NCBI GenBank assembly: GCA_002698425.1
Contig: NZXU01000039.1
Location: forward strand, 1-34,009
Reading direction: 5' to 3'
Origin: Ahrensia sp.
GTDB lineage: Bacteria; Pseudomonadota; Alphaproteobacteria; Rhizobiales; Rhizobiaceae
DNA: 34,009 nucleotides
In this document: positions 16,260 through 26,595 of the stretch, in pieces
Numbering within the stretch: position 1 is the first letter of the stretch
How the letters are laid out: each line of letters begins with the position of its first letter
Program-made: the position numbers and the translations under genes
Notes under the pieces: model-generated
Databases searched by the model: none
Told to the model about the DNA's origin: nothing
Seen by the model: only the letters and a program-made list of their open reading frames with translations

Positions 16260-16334
16260 CTCTCGATAGTCGTCGCGCGCTCGGCGCATCCATAGCGTTG
16301 GACCCGTCGTGCACCACCAGCGAGGAGAATCGAT

Positions 16335-16787
16335 ATGAGCCACTTTTTCGCCGTCAAATGGTTGAAGGCGTTCCGGGAAAGCCCTGAGGCTGTCGTCGCC
16401 CTGTACGCCGACGAATTCTTGTTCGAGGATCCGATCCTCGCCCAGAAGATCACATCCCGGGAGGAACTGCTGCGAGTGTTCGCACCCTACGCGAACAAGG
16501 ACACCGAGAACGGGATCGGCATCAACAACTTCCGCATCGACGAGGTCATCGGTGACGAGCAGGCCGCGGTCTACCGCTGGACGTGGCAGGCCCCCACCGC
16601 CGGCGCGTTCGTCGGCGTGCCGACCAACGGAAAGGTGCCCGGTGCGCGCGGGATCACCTTCCACATCTACGACGCCGACGGTCGCATCAAGCGTGAAGCG
16701 AGCTTCTGGGACGTCACCACCGCTGTTCACGATCTGGGCCTACCCGTCGATCCGACGGCTGTGGCCAAGATGCCGGCCCTGGTCTGA
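16335..16787 (+). CDS. NTF2/SnoaL-like protein, first of a tandem pair
   Basis: This 150-residue protein starts at an ATG with a GAGGAG site seven bases upstream. The NTF2-like cone fold is indicated by the N-terminal helix (WLKAFRESPEAVVALYADEF), FEDP, and the strands GITFHIYDADGRIKREASFWD. It shares YANKDTENGIGI, GVPTNGK and the ending DLGLPVDP with the next gene, so the two arose by duplication and may form a heterodimer. Families with this fold include ketosteroid isomerase, SnoaL cyclases and limonene epoxide hydrolase; no catalytic assignment is possible here. It is the first gene of a six-gene operon and is probably activated from the G-tract region upstream. Confidence 0.85.
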   Translation: MSHFFAVKWLKAFRESPEAVVALYADEFLFEDPILAQKITSREELLRVFAPYANKDTENGIGINNFRIDEVIGDEQAAVYRWTWQAPTAGAFVGVPTNGKVPGARGITFHIYDADGRIKREASFWDVTTAVHDLGLPVDPTAVAKMPALV

Positions 16788-16798
16788 GAGGAACAACA

Positions 16799-17311
16799 AT
16801 GAGCCTGGACACCTCCCTGGCCGCCGAGCACGCTGCCCGGTGGGCCAACACCCTCACCTCCGACACCGCTGCCGCGGTGGATCTCTACGCCGACGACATG
16901 GTCTACGACGACCACGCCGATTCTGACCACATGATCGACACGGCGATCACCAAGGCTGAACTCGAGCCCAAGTTGGCGCCGTATGCCAACAAGGACACCG
17001 GCAACGGGGTGGGCATCCACTCCTTCACCGCCACCGAGGCGTTCCAGCTGGCAGGCGTCAACGGCGATCCGGCCGTGGTCATCCTCTGGGATTGGACCGG
17101 CGAGAGTCTCACCACGTTCCGCGGGGTGCCGACCGCGGGTAAGACCCTGAGCACACGTGGGATCACCTGGCACCAGCTCGATGGCGACGGCCGGATCGTG
17201 CGAGAGACCACCTACTGGAACGACACCCCGGTGCTCCAGGAACTGGGTCTGCCCGTCATCACGCCGGAGTACTGGGTCGAAGGGTTCGACCCCGCCTCGC
17301 TGACACAGTAA
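16799..17311 (+). CDS. NTF2/SnoaL-like protein, second of a tandem pair
   Basis: This 170-residue protein starts 11 bases after the first NTF2-like gene, with AGAGGAAC before the ATG. It carries the same landmarks: LYADDMVYDDHADSDH, APYANKDTGNGVGI, FRGVPTAGK, TRGITWHQLDGDGRIVRETT and ELGLPVITPE. The extra 20 residues are mostly at the C-terminus. Asp/His residues in the DDHADSDH segment could line the pocket, but the family is too variable to name a reaction. Its position before a CoA ligase and an aldehyde dehydrogenase suggests a step in conversion of a catabolic intermediate. Confidence 0.85.
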   Translation: MSLDTSLAAEHAARWANTLTSDTAAAVDLYADDMVYDDHADSDHMIDTAITKAELEPKLAPYANKDTGNGVGIHSFTATEAFQLAGVNGDPAVVILWDWTGESLTTFRGVPTAGKTLSTRGITWHQLDGDGRIVRETTYWNDTPVLQELGLPVITPEYWVEGFDPASLTQ

Positions 17312-17325
17312 GGAGCTCGTCGACC

Positions 17326-18930
17326 GTGACCTCGTCGCACACCGGAACCTGGGGCGTGTTGCCCGACGTACTCGATCGCGCGTGCACCTACTACGCCGAT
17401 CGGGTAGCGATCATCGAAGACGACCGCAGCATCACCTACCGCGAGATGTTGCTGTGGCGCAATCGGATCGCCAACGCCCTGGTCGGTCTCGGCGTGCAGA
17501 AGGGCGATCGGATCGGCCTGCTGATGCCCAATTGTCTGGAGTTCATCCCGGTCCAGCAGGCAGTGTGGGCGGCGGGCGCGGTGTTGGTGCAGATGCCGAC
17601 GCGCGCCGCCGCCGACGGGTTCCGCTCCAATCTGGCACAGACCGACGCCACTGTGCTGGTCTACCACGCGAAGTTCGAGGATGCGGTCGCCTCGATCCGC
17701 GACGAGCTGCCCAAGCTCCAGACGCTCATCCGGGTGGGCGAGACGGCCCAGCCTTCCCTCGATGCGCTCGAATTCGCCTCGGTGGTCACCGCCGCATCCG
17801 ACTCCCGGCCGGCGGTGGCCATCGACGAACACGACGAGGCGTACGTGTTGTTCACCTCGGGAAGTACCGGGGAGCCCAAGGGCGTTGTCAACTCCCACTT
17901 CACCTGGAGCTACTACGCGATCTCGGCTGGGCTCGAGATCGGCGACATCCGGTTCGGTGAGGTGTTCGCCCACGGCGCGCCATTGACCCACTTCACGCAG
18001 ATCTTCGCGATCCCCACGTTCATCCGCGGCGGTACCAACGTCATGCTGCCGGGTCTGGAGGTGGAGTCCCTGCTGAGCAACATCGAACGGCACCGGGTCA
18101 CCGCCACCGCGGTCGTGCCCACCATCATCTATCTGTTGCTGGATCACCCGAACCGCGACGAGTTCGACATCTCCAGCCTCCAGACGGCCATCTATGCCGG
18201 CGCGCCGATGGCGCCCGAACGGCTCCGCCAGGCGCTCGACTCCTTCGGCCCGATCTTCATCCAGACCTATGCAGGCACTGAGCAGGGCTACATCTCCTGC
18301 CTACGGAAGCACGAACACCTCTCGGAACCAGCAGAATCCGATCAAGAGTGGGTATCCCGACTCGCATCGGCCGGACGTCCGATGTTCGCCGCCCAGGTCA
18401 GCATCCAGGATGACCACGACAACCCGGTGCCAATCGGCGAGGTCGGCGAGATCTGCTCGCGCCAGCTCGGCCAGATGCGCAGCTACCTCGATCCGCAACG
18501 CAACGCCGAGACCGTGCGCGACGGCTGGGTGCACACCGGGGACATCGGTCGCATCGATGAGGACGGCTACCTCTATCTGGTGGACCGCAAGAAGGACATG
18601 GTCGTCAGCGGCGGCTTCAACGTCTTTCCTCGCCAGGTCGAAGACGTGCTCTGCACCCACGCCACCGTGGCTCAGGCGGCGGTGATCGGGATACCGCACG
18701 AGAAGTGGGGCGAGGCAGTCCTCGCCGTGGTGGTCACCCGGCCCGGGGAGCTCACCGACAGCCGCCTCGAAGCGGAGCTCATCGCCCACGTCAAGTCGGC
18801 GCTCGGCAGCGTTCCCGCACCGAAGCAGATCCTGTTCACCGAAGCACTGCCGTTGAACCCAGCCGGCAAGGTCGACAAGAAAGCCCTCCGTAAACCGTAC
18901 TGGCAGAACCAGACCCGACAGGTTGGATGA
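17326..18930 (+). CDS. AMP-forming acyl-CoA synthetase/ligase
   Basis: This 534-residue adenylate-forming enzyme would activate a carboxylic acid to its CoA thioester using ATP. The P-loop FTSGSTGEPKG is at residues 176-186 and the YAGTEQG motif takes the place of the usual YGxTE. The ribose-binding Asp is D406 in HTGDIGR, the hinge is VDRKKDMVVSGGFNVFP, and the catalytic C-terminal lysine is K515 in NPAGKVDKK. It starts at GTG 17326 with AAGGAG upstream and has no membrane segment. Order in the operon suggests it takes the acid made by the aldehyde dehydrogenase encoded next. Chain length and substrate are not readable. Confidence 0.95.
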   Translation: MTSSHTGTWGVLPDVLDRACTYYADRVAIIEDDRSITYREMLLWRNRIANALVGLGVQKGDRIGLLMPNCLEFIPVQQAVWAAGAVLVQMPTRAAADGFRSNLAQTDATVLVYHAKFEDAVASIRDELPKLQTLIRVGETAQPSLDALEFASVVTAASDSRPAVAIDEHDEAYVLFTSGSTGEPKGVVNSHFTWSYYAISAGLEIGDIRFGEVFAHGAPLTHFTQIFAIPTFIRGGTNVMLPGLEVESLLSNIERHRVTATAVVPTIIYLLLDHPNRDEFDISSLQTAIYAGAPMAPERLRQALDSFGPIFIQTYAGTEQGYISCLRKHEHLSEPAESDQEWVSRLASAGRPMFAAQVSIQDDHDNPVPIGEVGEICSRQLGQMRSYLDPQRNAETVRDGWVHTGDIGRIDEDGYLYLVDRKKDMVVSGGFNVFPRQVEDVLCTHATVAQAAVIGIPHEKWGEAVLAVVVTRPGELTDSRLEAELIAHVKSALGSVPAPKQILFTEALPLNPAGKVDKKALRKPYWQNQTRQVG

Positions 18931-18946
18931 CCGAGGAGACCATGCA

Positions 18947-20449
18947 ATGACCAGTCACTACTCGCTCTACATCGACGGCAAGTGGGTCGATACCGAGGAG
19001 AACTACGAGATCTGCAGCCCCGCGACCGAGGAGTTGGTGGCGACCGTCGCGAAGGGGGGCATCAGCCACGTCGACGCAGCAGTGTCCGCGGCTCAGGGCG
19101 CCTTCGACGAAGGAACCTGGCGACGCACCCCGCCGGCGGAGCGAGCGGCGCTGATCAACACCGTCGCCGAGCGGTTGACGGCACGCATCGACGAGCTCGC
19201 CGCACTGCAGTCCCGCGAGAACGGTGCCACGGTCCGCATCACCGGTGCCCTGCACGTCGGCCTGTCGGCCGCCCAACTGCAGTACGTCGCAGCGATCGCC
19301 GGCGACTACCCCTGGGAGAGCGAAGGCCCCGTGATCGAACCGATACCGGCTGCCGGCATTGTCGTGCGCCAGCCTATCGGGGTCGTCGCCGCCATCGTGC
19401 CCTGGAACATCCCGCTGCTGACCACCGTCTGGAAGATCGGCCCGGCGCTGGCTGCCGGGAACTCGGTGGTGCTCAAGCCTGACGAGCACGCCCCGCTGCT
19501 GCCGCTGGAACTGGCTCGCGAGTTCGACGCGGCAGGCCTGCCACCCGGTGTCCTCAACGTCGTGACCGGTGACGGTGAGCCGGTCGGGGCCCATCTGTCC
19601 GGCCATCCCGGTGTGCGCAAAGTCGCCTTCACCGGTTCGACGGCTGTCGGTAAGAGCATCCTGCGCCAGTCAGCGGACACTGTCCGGGGCGTCACCCTCG
19701 AACTGGGCGGAAAGGGCGCCAACATCATCCTCGACGATGCCGACCTCGACATGGCCGTGGACGGGGCATTGTTCGCCTGCATGGCCAACAACGGTGAGGC
19801 GTGCGAGGCCGGAACCCGTCTACTCATCCCCGCGGCGCAGCGGGACGCGATCGTCACGAAGCTGGTGGCCCGCGGGGCGACGTTGCAGCTGGGTGACCCG
19901 CTGGCACCGACAACTCATGTGGGCCCGATCATCTCCGCGCATCAACGGGACCGCATCCTGGAGTATTTCCGTATCGCCATGCAAGAAGGGGCCACCGTGG
20001 CGCTGGGCGGCGGGACACCCACCGGCCCAGGTTTCGACAAGGGTTACTGGATCGAGCCGACGATCTTCGTCGATGTCACCAACGACATGCGGATCGCCCG
20101 CGAGGAGGTCTTCGGCCCGGTCCTGGTCGTGCTGACCTACGAGTCCGACGCCGACGCGATCCGGATCGCCAACGACACGAACTACGGCCTCTCGGCTGGT
20201 GTCTGGGGCACCGAGGAACGTGCGCTGGCTGTTGCACGGGAACTCGACTCCGGCATGGTGTGGGTGAACAACTGGCACGTGATCCACCCGGCCTACCCGT
20301 TCGGCGGATTCAAGGAGAGCGGACTGGGCCGGGAGGGGGGCCCGCACGCGATCGACGAATATGTCGAGGAGAAGTTCATCTCGCTCGACCGCTCCGGGGG
20401 GATCGAGAACAAGGCCTTCGCCATTGTGATCGATCCCGCGGCGACATGA
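18947..20449 (+). CDS. NAD(P)-dependent aldehyde dehydrogenase
   Basis: This 500-residue ALDH-superfamily enzyme oxidises an aldehyde to its acid. The general base Glu252 lies in [10 protein letters not shown] and the nucleophile Cys286 in [11 protein letters not shown], with the canonical 34-residue spacing. The cofactor region [20 protein letters not shown] and the Rossmann glycine motif [10 protein letters not shown] are present. ATG 18947 is preceded by GAGGAG at eight bases; a TTG eight codons upstream overlaps the ligase end and is less likely. It probably supplies acid to the ligase immediately upstream. The stop at 20447-20449 overlaps an ATG (ATGA). Confidence 0.95.
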   Translation: MTSHYSLYIDGKWVDTEENYEICSPATEELVATVAKGGISHVDAAVSAAQGAFDEGTWRRTPPAERAALINTVAERLTARIDELAALQSRENGATVRITGALHVGLSAAQLQYVAAIAGDYPWESEGPVIEPIPAAGIVVRQPIGVVAAIVPWNIPLLTTVWKIGPALAAGNSVVLKPDEHAPLLPLELAREFDAAGLPPGVLNVVTGDGEPVGAHLSGHPGVRKVAFTGSTAVGKSILRQSADTVRGVTLELGGKGANIILDDADLDMAVDGALFACMANNGEACEAGTRLLIPAAQRDAIVTKLVARGATLQLGDPLAPTTHVGPIISAHQRDRILEYFRIAMQEGATVALGGGTPTGPGFDKGYWIEPTIFVDVTNDMRIAREEVFGPVLVVLTYESDADAIRIANDTNYGLSAGVWGTEERALAVARELDSGMVWVNNWHVIHPAYPFGGFKESGLGREGGPHAIDEYVEEKFISLDRSGGIENKAFAIVIDPAAT

Positions 20450-20526
20450 CCTCCGCAGTGGCATCCGCAGTGCCGGCCGTCCGCCTGTCCGCTCCACCGC
20501 TGCAGCAACGACCTTCAGGAGTAGCG

Positions 20527-20970
20527 ATGCACTACGACGTCGCTGTACCCGATCCGGTCCGGGTGATCGTGGCCGACAGCGTCGGGGTGGCGGTCGACGC
20601 AGCGGGCGAATTCGTCCGGGTGCGCGGCGAAGACCTGCGGCTCGTCGCACAGCGCGCGAATGCGGCGCGCACCGAGCACCCGGGCCGGACCGTGCTCGTC
20701 GACATCGACGTCGTCGTCGACGACACCGCGGCGGGCGCACGACGACAGGTCGCCGACGCGGGGGTGTCGGCCGCAGCCGGAACTCTCACCTACATCGGTA
20801 CCCCCACCGGCCTCGCCGGATTGATCGCCGACATCCACGCCCTGGGCCTCTGCGACGGCGCCGTGCTGCGGCCGCTGCTGCCGGGCGTCGCCGAGGTGAT
20901 CCGCGCCCGGGTCCTGCCCGAGCTCGACACGATGGGGCTGACGGCGCCCCGGGAATCGTGGCCGGCATGA
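20527..20970 (+). CDS. Half-length luciferase-like (LLM) protein
   Basis: This 147-residue protein looks like only the last third to half of an LLM monooxygenase. [20 protein letters not shown] resembles barrel strand 6, [20 protein letters not shown] strand 7, and [20 protein letters not shown] followed by [12 protein letters not shown] and [10 protein letters not shown] the C-terminal end of the NtaA/SnaA family. No N-terminal barrel half is present upstream, where the aldehyde dehydrogenase ends. ATG 20527 has AGGAG six bases before it; ATG 20446 (ATGA with the upstream stop) would add 27 residues without family signal. The stop overlaps the flavin reductase start, so it is a normal operon member and probably expressed. 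Confidence 0.7.
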   Translation: MHYDVAVPDPVRVIVADSVGVAVDAAGEFVRVRGEDLRLVAQRANAARTEHPGRTVLVDIDVVVDDTAAGARRQVADAGVSAAAGTLTYIGTPTGLAGLIADIHALGLCDGAVLRPLLPGVAEVIRARVLPELDTMGLTAPRESWPA

Positions 20971-21464
20971 CGGTGACTGCCGAGTCCTACCGCGCCGCCC
21001 TGCGCCGCCACCCCGCCGGCGTGGCGATCATCACGCTCGCCGGCGAGGCCGGACCGGTCGGGTTCACCGCCACGTCGCTGACTTCGTTGTCACTGGACCC
21101 ACCGCTGGTCTGTTTCAACATCACTCACACTTCCTCGAGCATCGAGGCGCTCCGCAAGGCGGAATCAGCCGTCGTGCACATCCTGGGCGAGCACCAGATC
21201 GACCTGGCGCGCCGATTCTCCCGATCCGCCGAACTCAGATTCGCCGACGGCGGGTCATGGACCGAGCTCGACAGTGGCGAGCCGCTCCTGCGCGGCACTC
21301 CGACATGGATGAGAGTCACCGTGCAGCAACTGATCCCGGCGGGCGACTCGACGCTGGTGATCGGTGCCGTCACCCGGATCCAGTGCGGCGACAGTGCGCC
21401 GCCGCCGCTGATCTATCACAACGGCGAATTCCTGGCGACGTCACCGCTGCCGGCGCAGCGATGA
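20967..21464 (+). CDS. Flavin reductase (FMN-binding split-barrel)
   Basis: This 165-residue flavin reductase-like protein would reduce FMN or FAD with NAD(P)H for a two-component monooxygenase. Signature segments are [40 protein letters not shown] (flavin phosphate site), a DLARRFS-type helix, and the ending [13 protein letters not shown]. The ATG at 20967 overlaps the previous stop (ATGA); an in-frame GTG at 20958 is an alternative. Possible partners are the half-length LLM protein next to it and the acyl-CoA dehydrogenase-fold protein at 14841-16085. It ends six bases from the convergent LuxR gene. Confidence 0.92.
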   Translation: MTVTAESYRAALRRHPAGVAIITLAGEAGPVGFTATSLTSLSLDPPLVCFNITHTSSSIEALRKAESAVVHILGEHQIDLARRFSRSAELRFADGGSWTELDSGEPLLRGTPTWMRVTVQQLIPAGDSTLVIGAVTRIQCGDSAPPPLIYHNGEFLATSPLPAQR

Positions 21465-21470
21465 CCGCGC

Positions 21471-22646
21471 TCAGCTGCCGTTGAGCGCCCAGGCGATGGC
21501 TTGGGCGCGGTTGACCGCGCCGTACTTGCGCAGGATGTGTTTGACGTGCGACTTCACCGTGCCTTCGGTGATCACCAGGCGCTGCGCGATCTCCTGATTG
21601 CTCGCCCCGGTCACCATCAGCTCGAATACGTCCGCCTCGCGTTCGGTCAGGCCCATCGGCTGCCGGCCGCATCGCACCTGCCCATCTTCGTTGTCGACCT
21701 GTACCCGGCGCGTGGCGTCGATATCGGCCTCGCAGAGCTCGTCGATCCGATCCATGGCACCGAAGAAGAGCTCCCGTACATCGTCACGCTGCGCCTGCAG
21801 GCGTTCCAGCAGTACGGCGCGCTCGTAGAGATGCCCGAATCCATCAGCGAAGGCCCACAACACATCCCGGTCCGCCTCGTCGACACGGCGGGCCTGCGGG
21901 TGGTGATCGGTGTGCAAGAACCCGATCACGTCCTTGCCCAACATGAGTGGCGCCACGACATACGACCGGGACTGTCCGGCTTGCACGATCAGAGGTCGGT
22001 AGACCGGCGCGCTGGCGGTGTCGTACACCAGCGAAGGCCGCCGCCTGGACAACATCTCGGCCTCCGGAGTGTCCGCAACCAGCGGCACCGTCTGGCCGGT
22101 CCAGTCGGCGAACCAGGATGGTGTCTGCTCATCCCAGCGGGTGTGCATCATCAGCGGCTTCCACCCGTGGCCCTCCACCTTCGACAACACCGCGCGATGG
22201 AAACCGCACCGCAGCACCAGCTCGTTGCACGCGTTGTCGATCAACGCATGCGATCCCGGGATACCCCTGAGCCTGCTCAGCCCCGCCGCGCAATCGGCCA
22301 GGCGCTGGCCCCGCATCGCCGTGCCATGCAGGTACCAGTCCATGGCCAGGTGCTGCAGGTCCAGGATCAGATCGCAGAGCTCCTGCGCCCGGCGCACGTC
22401 AGCACTGGAGTCGACACGCATCTCGTCGATGCACGCGTGAGTGAGCACCGAGACGATCTCGGCCGACTGCGACGGCACATCCCACTCCACGACGGGCAGC
22501 GTGACAGCGTCGCGGACCGTTGCGGCCACCCGCTGCCGAAGCTCACGCAGTCGGTCGACCAACACGATCTCCGGCGACCACCAGTCGCTACCGGCGCGCG
22601 AGAGCGTCGCGCTGCGCGCGCTGTCGCTGACCATCGAAACGCTCAT
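21471..22646 (-). CDS. GAF-LuxR transcriptional regulator (downstream paralogue)
   Basis: This 391-residue regulator has a GAF-like sensor domain (about residues 150-270, with YRPLIVQAGQSRSYVVAPLM and GFLHTDHH). A C-terminal LuxR/NarL helix-turn-helix follows (LTEREADVFELMVTGASNQE, then QRLVITEGTVKSHVKHILRK). It lacks a phosphoacceptor receiver domain, so it probably responds to a small ligand. ATG 22646 overlaps the stop of the upstream paralogue (ATGA). The frame stays open upstream inside that gene but has no support there. It is a candidate activator of the flanking operons through the paired G-tract sites. Confidence 0.9.
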   Translation of the reverse strand: MSVSMVSDSARSATLSRAGSDWWSPEIVLVDRLRELRQRVAATVRDAVTLPVVEWDVPSQSAEIVSVLTHACIDEMRVDSSADVRRAQELCDLILDLQHLAMDWYLHGTAMRGQRLADCAAGLSRLRGIPGSHALIDNACNELVLRCGFHRAVLSKVEGHGWKPLMMHTRWDEQTPSWFADWTGQTVPLVADTPEAEMLSRRRPSLVYDTASAPVYRPLIVQAGQSRSYVVAPLMLGKDVIGFLHTDHHPQARRVDEADRDVLWAFADGFGHLYERAVLLERLQAQRDDVRELFFGAMDRIDELCEADIDATRRVQVDNEDGQVRCGRQPMGLTEREADVFELMVTGASNQEIAQRLVITEGTVKSHVKHILRKYGAVNRAQAIAWALNGS

Positions 22647-23737
22647 CGGGTCCGCCGTTCGCTGTCTCGGGTTTCTCGCAGGTAGCAGGCGATCGCTGCG
22701 GCACGGTTCCCGGCGCCGAGCTTGTGCAGGATGTGCTTGACGTGCGACTTGACGGTGCTCTCGGCCACGGTCAAGCGGTCGGCCAGCTGTGCGTTGGTCG
22801 CACCGCTGGCCAGGATCGCCAATACCTCGCGTTCGCGTGCCGTGAGCCGGTCCAGCCGGCCACCGTCGCGCCGGGCACCGATCGGCCTGTCGACTGCGCC
22901 CGCGACCGGGGTGTCGCGAACTTCGGTCGCCGGCCGGTCCACCTCCAGATCGGCGCCCAGCGCGATGTCGACGGTGCCGACGTCGCGTAACGCGGCCTCG
23001 CAAGCCTGCGCGATCGCGCGACGCTGACGAGCGCAGCGCTCGATCAGCTCCGCGCGTTCGCACACCAACCCCACCCCGTCGGCGTACATCCGCAGCAGAT
23101 CACGGTCGAGGTCGGCCAGCGGTCGCGCGCCGTCGGCGATGTCGGCGTGGAACAACCCGATGACTCGTGATCCGGCGATGACCGGTGCGACGACGTACTC
23201 CGGGGAGCCGGTGCGCTCGATCAACGGACGGTACACGCGCGGTTCGTCGCCGGCCTCGCGAACCAGCGCGGGAAGGCGCCGCCTGACGACCTCGGCTTCG
23301 ACCAACGGCGAGGCCAGGGGAATCTCCCAGCCATCCACACCGGAGCCCGACTCGTCGACATCACTCACCACGCGACCTCCGGCACCGAGCGCATACAACC
23401 CGTGCGGCAACCACGTCGACCCGTCGATCTGCGACACCATCACCCGGTCGTAGATCGCGGTAGCGCACAGCTCGCGGGCGGCACGCTCGAGCACGTCGAC
23501 CCCGTTCGCCTCATCGGCAACGTCGCGGACCCGGGCCAGCGCGTCCAGCAACTGGCCGAGGTCTCCACTTGCCCGTAGCGCAGAATCCTTCACCACCCGG
23601 CCGTAGTCAGCACCGGCTGCAGCCAGCCGCGTCGCGAGTTCGGCGGGGTCCAAGGTCTCCAATAGCAGGCCGGTGTTGATGTCCACTCCCTCGACCGGAA
23701 CCTGTTGCGGTTCACGATTAACTAACGCCCTCATCAT
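22643..23737 (-). CDS. GAF-LuxR transcriptional regulator (upstream paralogue)
   Basis: This 364-residue protein has the same layout as its neighbour: a helical N-terminus, a GAF-like domain (VYRPLIERTGSPEYVVAPVI, then GSRVIGLFHADI) and a C-terminal LuxR HTH (LTAREREVLAILASGATNAQ, then TVAESTVKSHVKHILHKLGA). The start is uncertain. ATG 23737 has no Shine-Dalgarno site, and the first codons include a rare TTA in a lower-GC patch. An in-frame GTG at 23689 (residue 17) could be the true start. An inverted repeat GTGAC-4-GTCAC lies just upstream, possibly for autoregulation. Confidence 0.9.
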   Translation of the reverse strand: MMRALVNREPQQVPVEGVDINTGLLLETLDPAELATRLAAAGADYGRVVKDSALRASGDLGQLLDALARVRDVADEANGVDVLERAARELCATAIYDRVMVSQIDGSTWLPHGLYALGAGGRVVSDVDESGSGVDGWEIPLASPLVEAEVVRRRLPALVREAGDEPRVYRPLIERTGSPEYVVAPVIAGSRVIGLFHADIADGARPLADLDRDLLRMYADGVGLVCERAELIERCARQRRAIAQACEAALRDVGTVDIALGADLEVDRPATEVRDTPVAGAVDRPIGARRDGGRLDRLTAREREVLAILASGATNAQLADRLTVAESTVKSHVKHILHKLGAGNRAAAIACYLRETRDSERRTR

Positions 23738-23739
23738 TG

Positions 23740-23753
23740 GTGACGTGGGTCAC
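23740..23753. promoter_or_regulatory. Inverted repeat GTGAC-gtgg-GTCAC at the regulator start
   Basis: A perfect five-base inverted repeat with a four-base spacer sits 3 bp before the annotated ATG of the GAF-LuxR gene. It could be an operator in the regulator's promoter or, if the message starts upstream, a 5' leader hairpin. The position argues for self-regulation; which protein binds is unknown. Confidence 0.35.
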
Positions 23754-23848
23754 TTTGTCAATCGGCTGCCAGGAACCGCCTCTTACTGGGGAAAGGAGTG
23801 CCGGCGGGTGGAATCGCCGCCGACCAGGTGATGTCGACTTCTGACATT

Positions 23849-23868
23849 TAGTTATTCTTAAATCACTA
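23849..23868. promoter_or_regulatory. 20-bp palindromic operator before the nitronate monooxygenase gene
   Basis: TAGTTATTCTTAAATCACTA is an imperfect palindrome; with one more base on each side the arms are nine bases long with one mismatch (TTAGTTATT versus TTAGTGATT). It lies 21 bases before the ATG at 23890 in strikingly AT-rich sequence for this genome. A second 20-bp site of the same design precedes the carboxylase operon at 24932-24951. A repressor of TetR type is the likely binder. Confidence 0.6.
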
Positions 23869-23889
23869 ATTGCTGAAAGTGAGAGACGC

Positions 23890-24825
23890 ATGCCCAGTCA
23901 CCAGCTCCAGCCGCCGTTGTGGGCCGACCGCCTCCGCCTGCCCGCCATCGCGGCACCGATGACCACCGTGTCCACCCCGGAGCTGGTCATCGGGGCCGCC
24001 CGGCGCGGGGTGATCGGCGCGTTCCCGACCCACAATGCCGCCACGCCAGCGGAACTCGAGACGTGGATGCGCCGATTCGCCACCGAGCTCGACGGGATCG
24101 CGGCGCCGGTCGCACCCAACCTCGTGGTGCACCGCAGCAACGGACGGCGGGATGCCGATCTGGCGGTACTCGAACGGCATCGGGTCGAGCTGGTGATCAC
24201 CAGTGTCGGCTCACCGAAGCCAGTCATCGGGCCGCTGCACGACATCGGCGCCCGGGTGTTCGCCGACGTGGCCAGCCTCACGCAGGCCGACCGGGCGGTC
24301 ACCGCCGGCGCCGACGGGCTGGTGTTGCTGACCGCGGGCGCCGGTGGCCAGACCGGCTGGGCCAACCCGTTCGCGTTCGTCCGCGCGGTCCGCGCGCGCT
24401 TCGACGGTCCGATCGTGCTGGCCGGCGGGATCAGCGACGGCCAGTCGATCCTGGCCGCGCAGGCCCTCGGAGCCGACCTGGTCTACCTCGGCACAAGGTT
24501 CATCGCCACCCACCAGAGCGGCGCCGGCGACGACTACCGCCAGGCCCTGGTGGCTGCGACGCTCGACGACGTGCAGCTCTCCGACCGGGTGGGCGGCATC
24601 CCCGCGAGCCTGCTCACCAGCTGGCTCGACGCCCATGCCGTACCGCCCCGGGCCGAGTCGCCGGACGGGTTCGAGCAGGATCGGCTACTGGCCAACCGGG
24701 ACGCCTGGAGTGCAGGCCACAGCGTCTCGGGGGTACACGGTGTGCTCGACACCGACGAGCTGATCGACGAGCTGATCGCCGACTATCTCCGGGCCCGCGC
24801 GGATCTCACCGAGGGCTCTCGATGA
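23890..24825 (+). CDS. Nitronate monooxygenase-like FMN protein (2-nitropropane dioxygenase family)
   Basis: This 311-residue TIM-barrel flavoprotein belongs to the NMO/2NPD family. It has the N-terminal LRLPAIAAPMTTVSTPELVI, the glycine-rich FMN phosphate site (GLVLLTAGAGGQTGWANPFA and PIVLAGGISDGQSILAAQAL), then ADLVYLGTRFIATHQS. The usual catalytic His segment is replaced by TAGAGGQTG, which is common in mycobacterial relatives whose substrates are often not nitroalkanes. GAAAGTGAGAG precedes the ATG. It is separated by about 165 bp and an operator-like site from the carboxylase operon, and has its own copy of that site, so both are probably co-regulated. Confidence 0.88.
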   Translation: MPSHQLQPPLWADRLRLPAIAAPMTTVSTPELVIGAARRGVIGAFPTHNAATPAELETWMRRFATELDGIAAPVAPNLVVHRSNGRRDADLAVLERHRVELVITSVGSPKPVIGPLHDIGARVFADVASLTQADRAVTAGADGLVLLTAGAGGQTGWANPFAFVRAVRARFDGPIVLAGGISDGQSILAAQALGADLVYLGTRFIATHQSGAGDDYRQALVAATLDDVQLSDRVGGIPASLLTSWLDAHAVPPRAESPDGFEQDRLLANRDAWSAGHSVSGVHGVLDTDELIDELIADYLRARADLTEGSR

Positions 24826-24931
24826 CGCGCGCCATGGCCGCCCGCTGCGTCGACCTACTCCGCTCGTATCCGATGCATCACCAGTTGGAGGTGTTCCTCG
24901 GAGTTCCCTTTGTCACGGCGCGTCGGTCTCT

Positions 24932-24951
24932 TAGTGTATGGGCATTCACTA
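24932..24951. promoter_or_regulatory. 20-bp palindromic operator before the Atu-like operon
   Basis: TAGTGTATGGGCATTCACTA has nine-base arms with one mismatch around a two-base centre. It begins 16 bases after TTGTCA (24910-24915), so its first half coincides with a possible -10 element (TAGTGT), where a repressor would block transcription. It has the same length and the same TAGT and TCACTA ends as the site at 23849-23868. Confidence 0.6.
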
Positions 24952-24991
24952 TCTACGTCGGCGCTGTCGACATGCACCGCGAAGGACCCCG

Positions 24992-26590
<1,599 letters not shown>

Positions 26591-26595
26591 GGACC

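Noticed and set aside
23788..23815. GGGGAAA followed by GGTGGAAT upstream of the nitronate monooxygenase gene as another G-tract pair
   Set aside because: The second copy is poor and the spacing is nearer 20 than 22 bp, so it was not counted with the other pairs.
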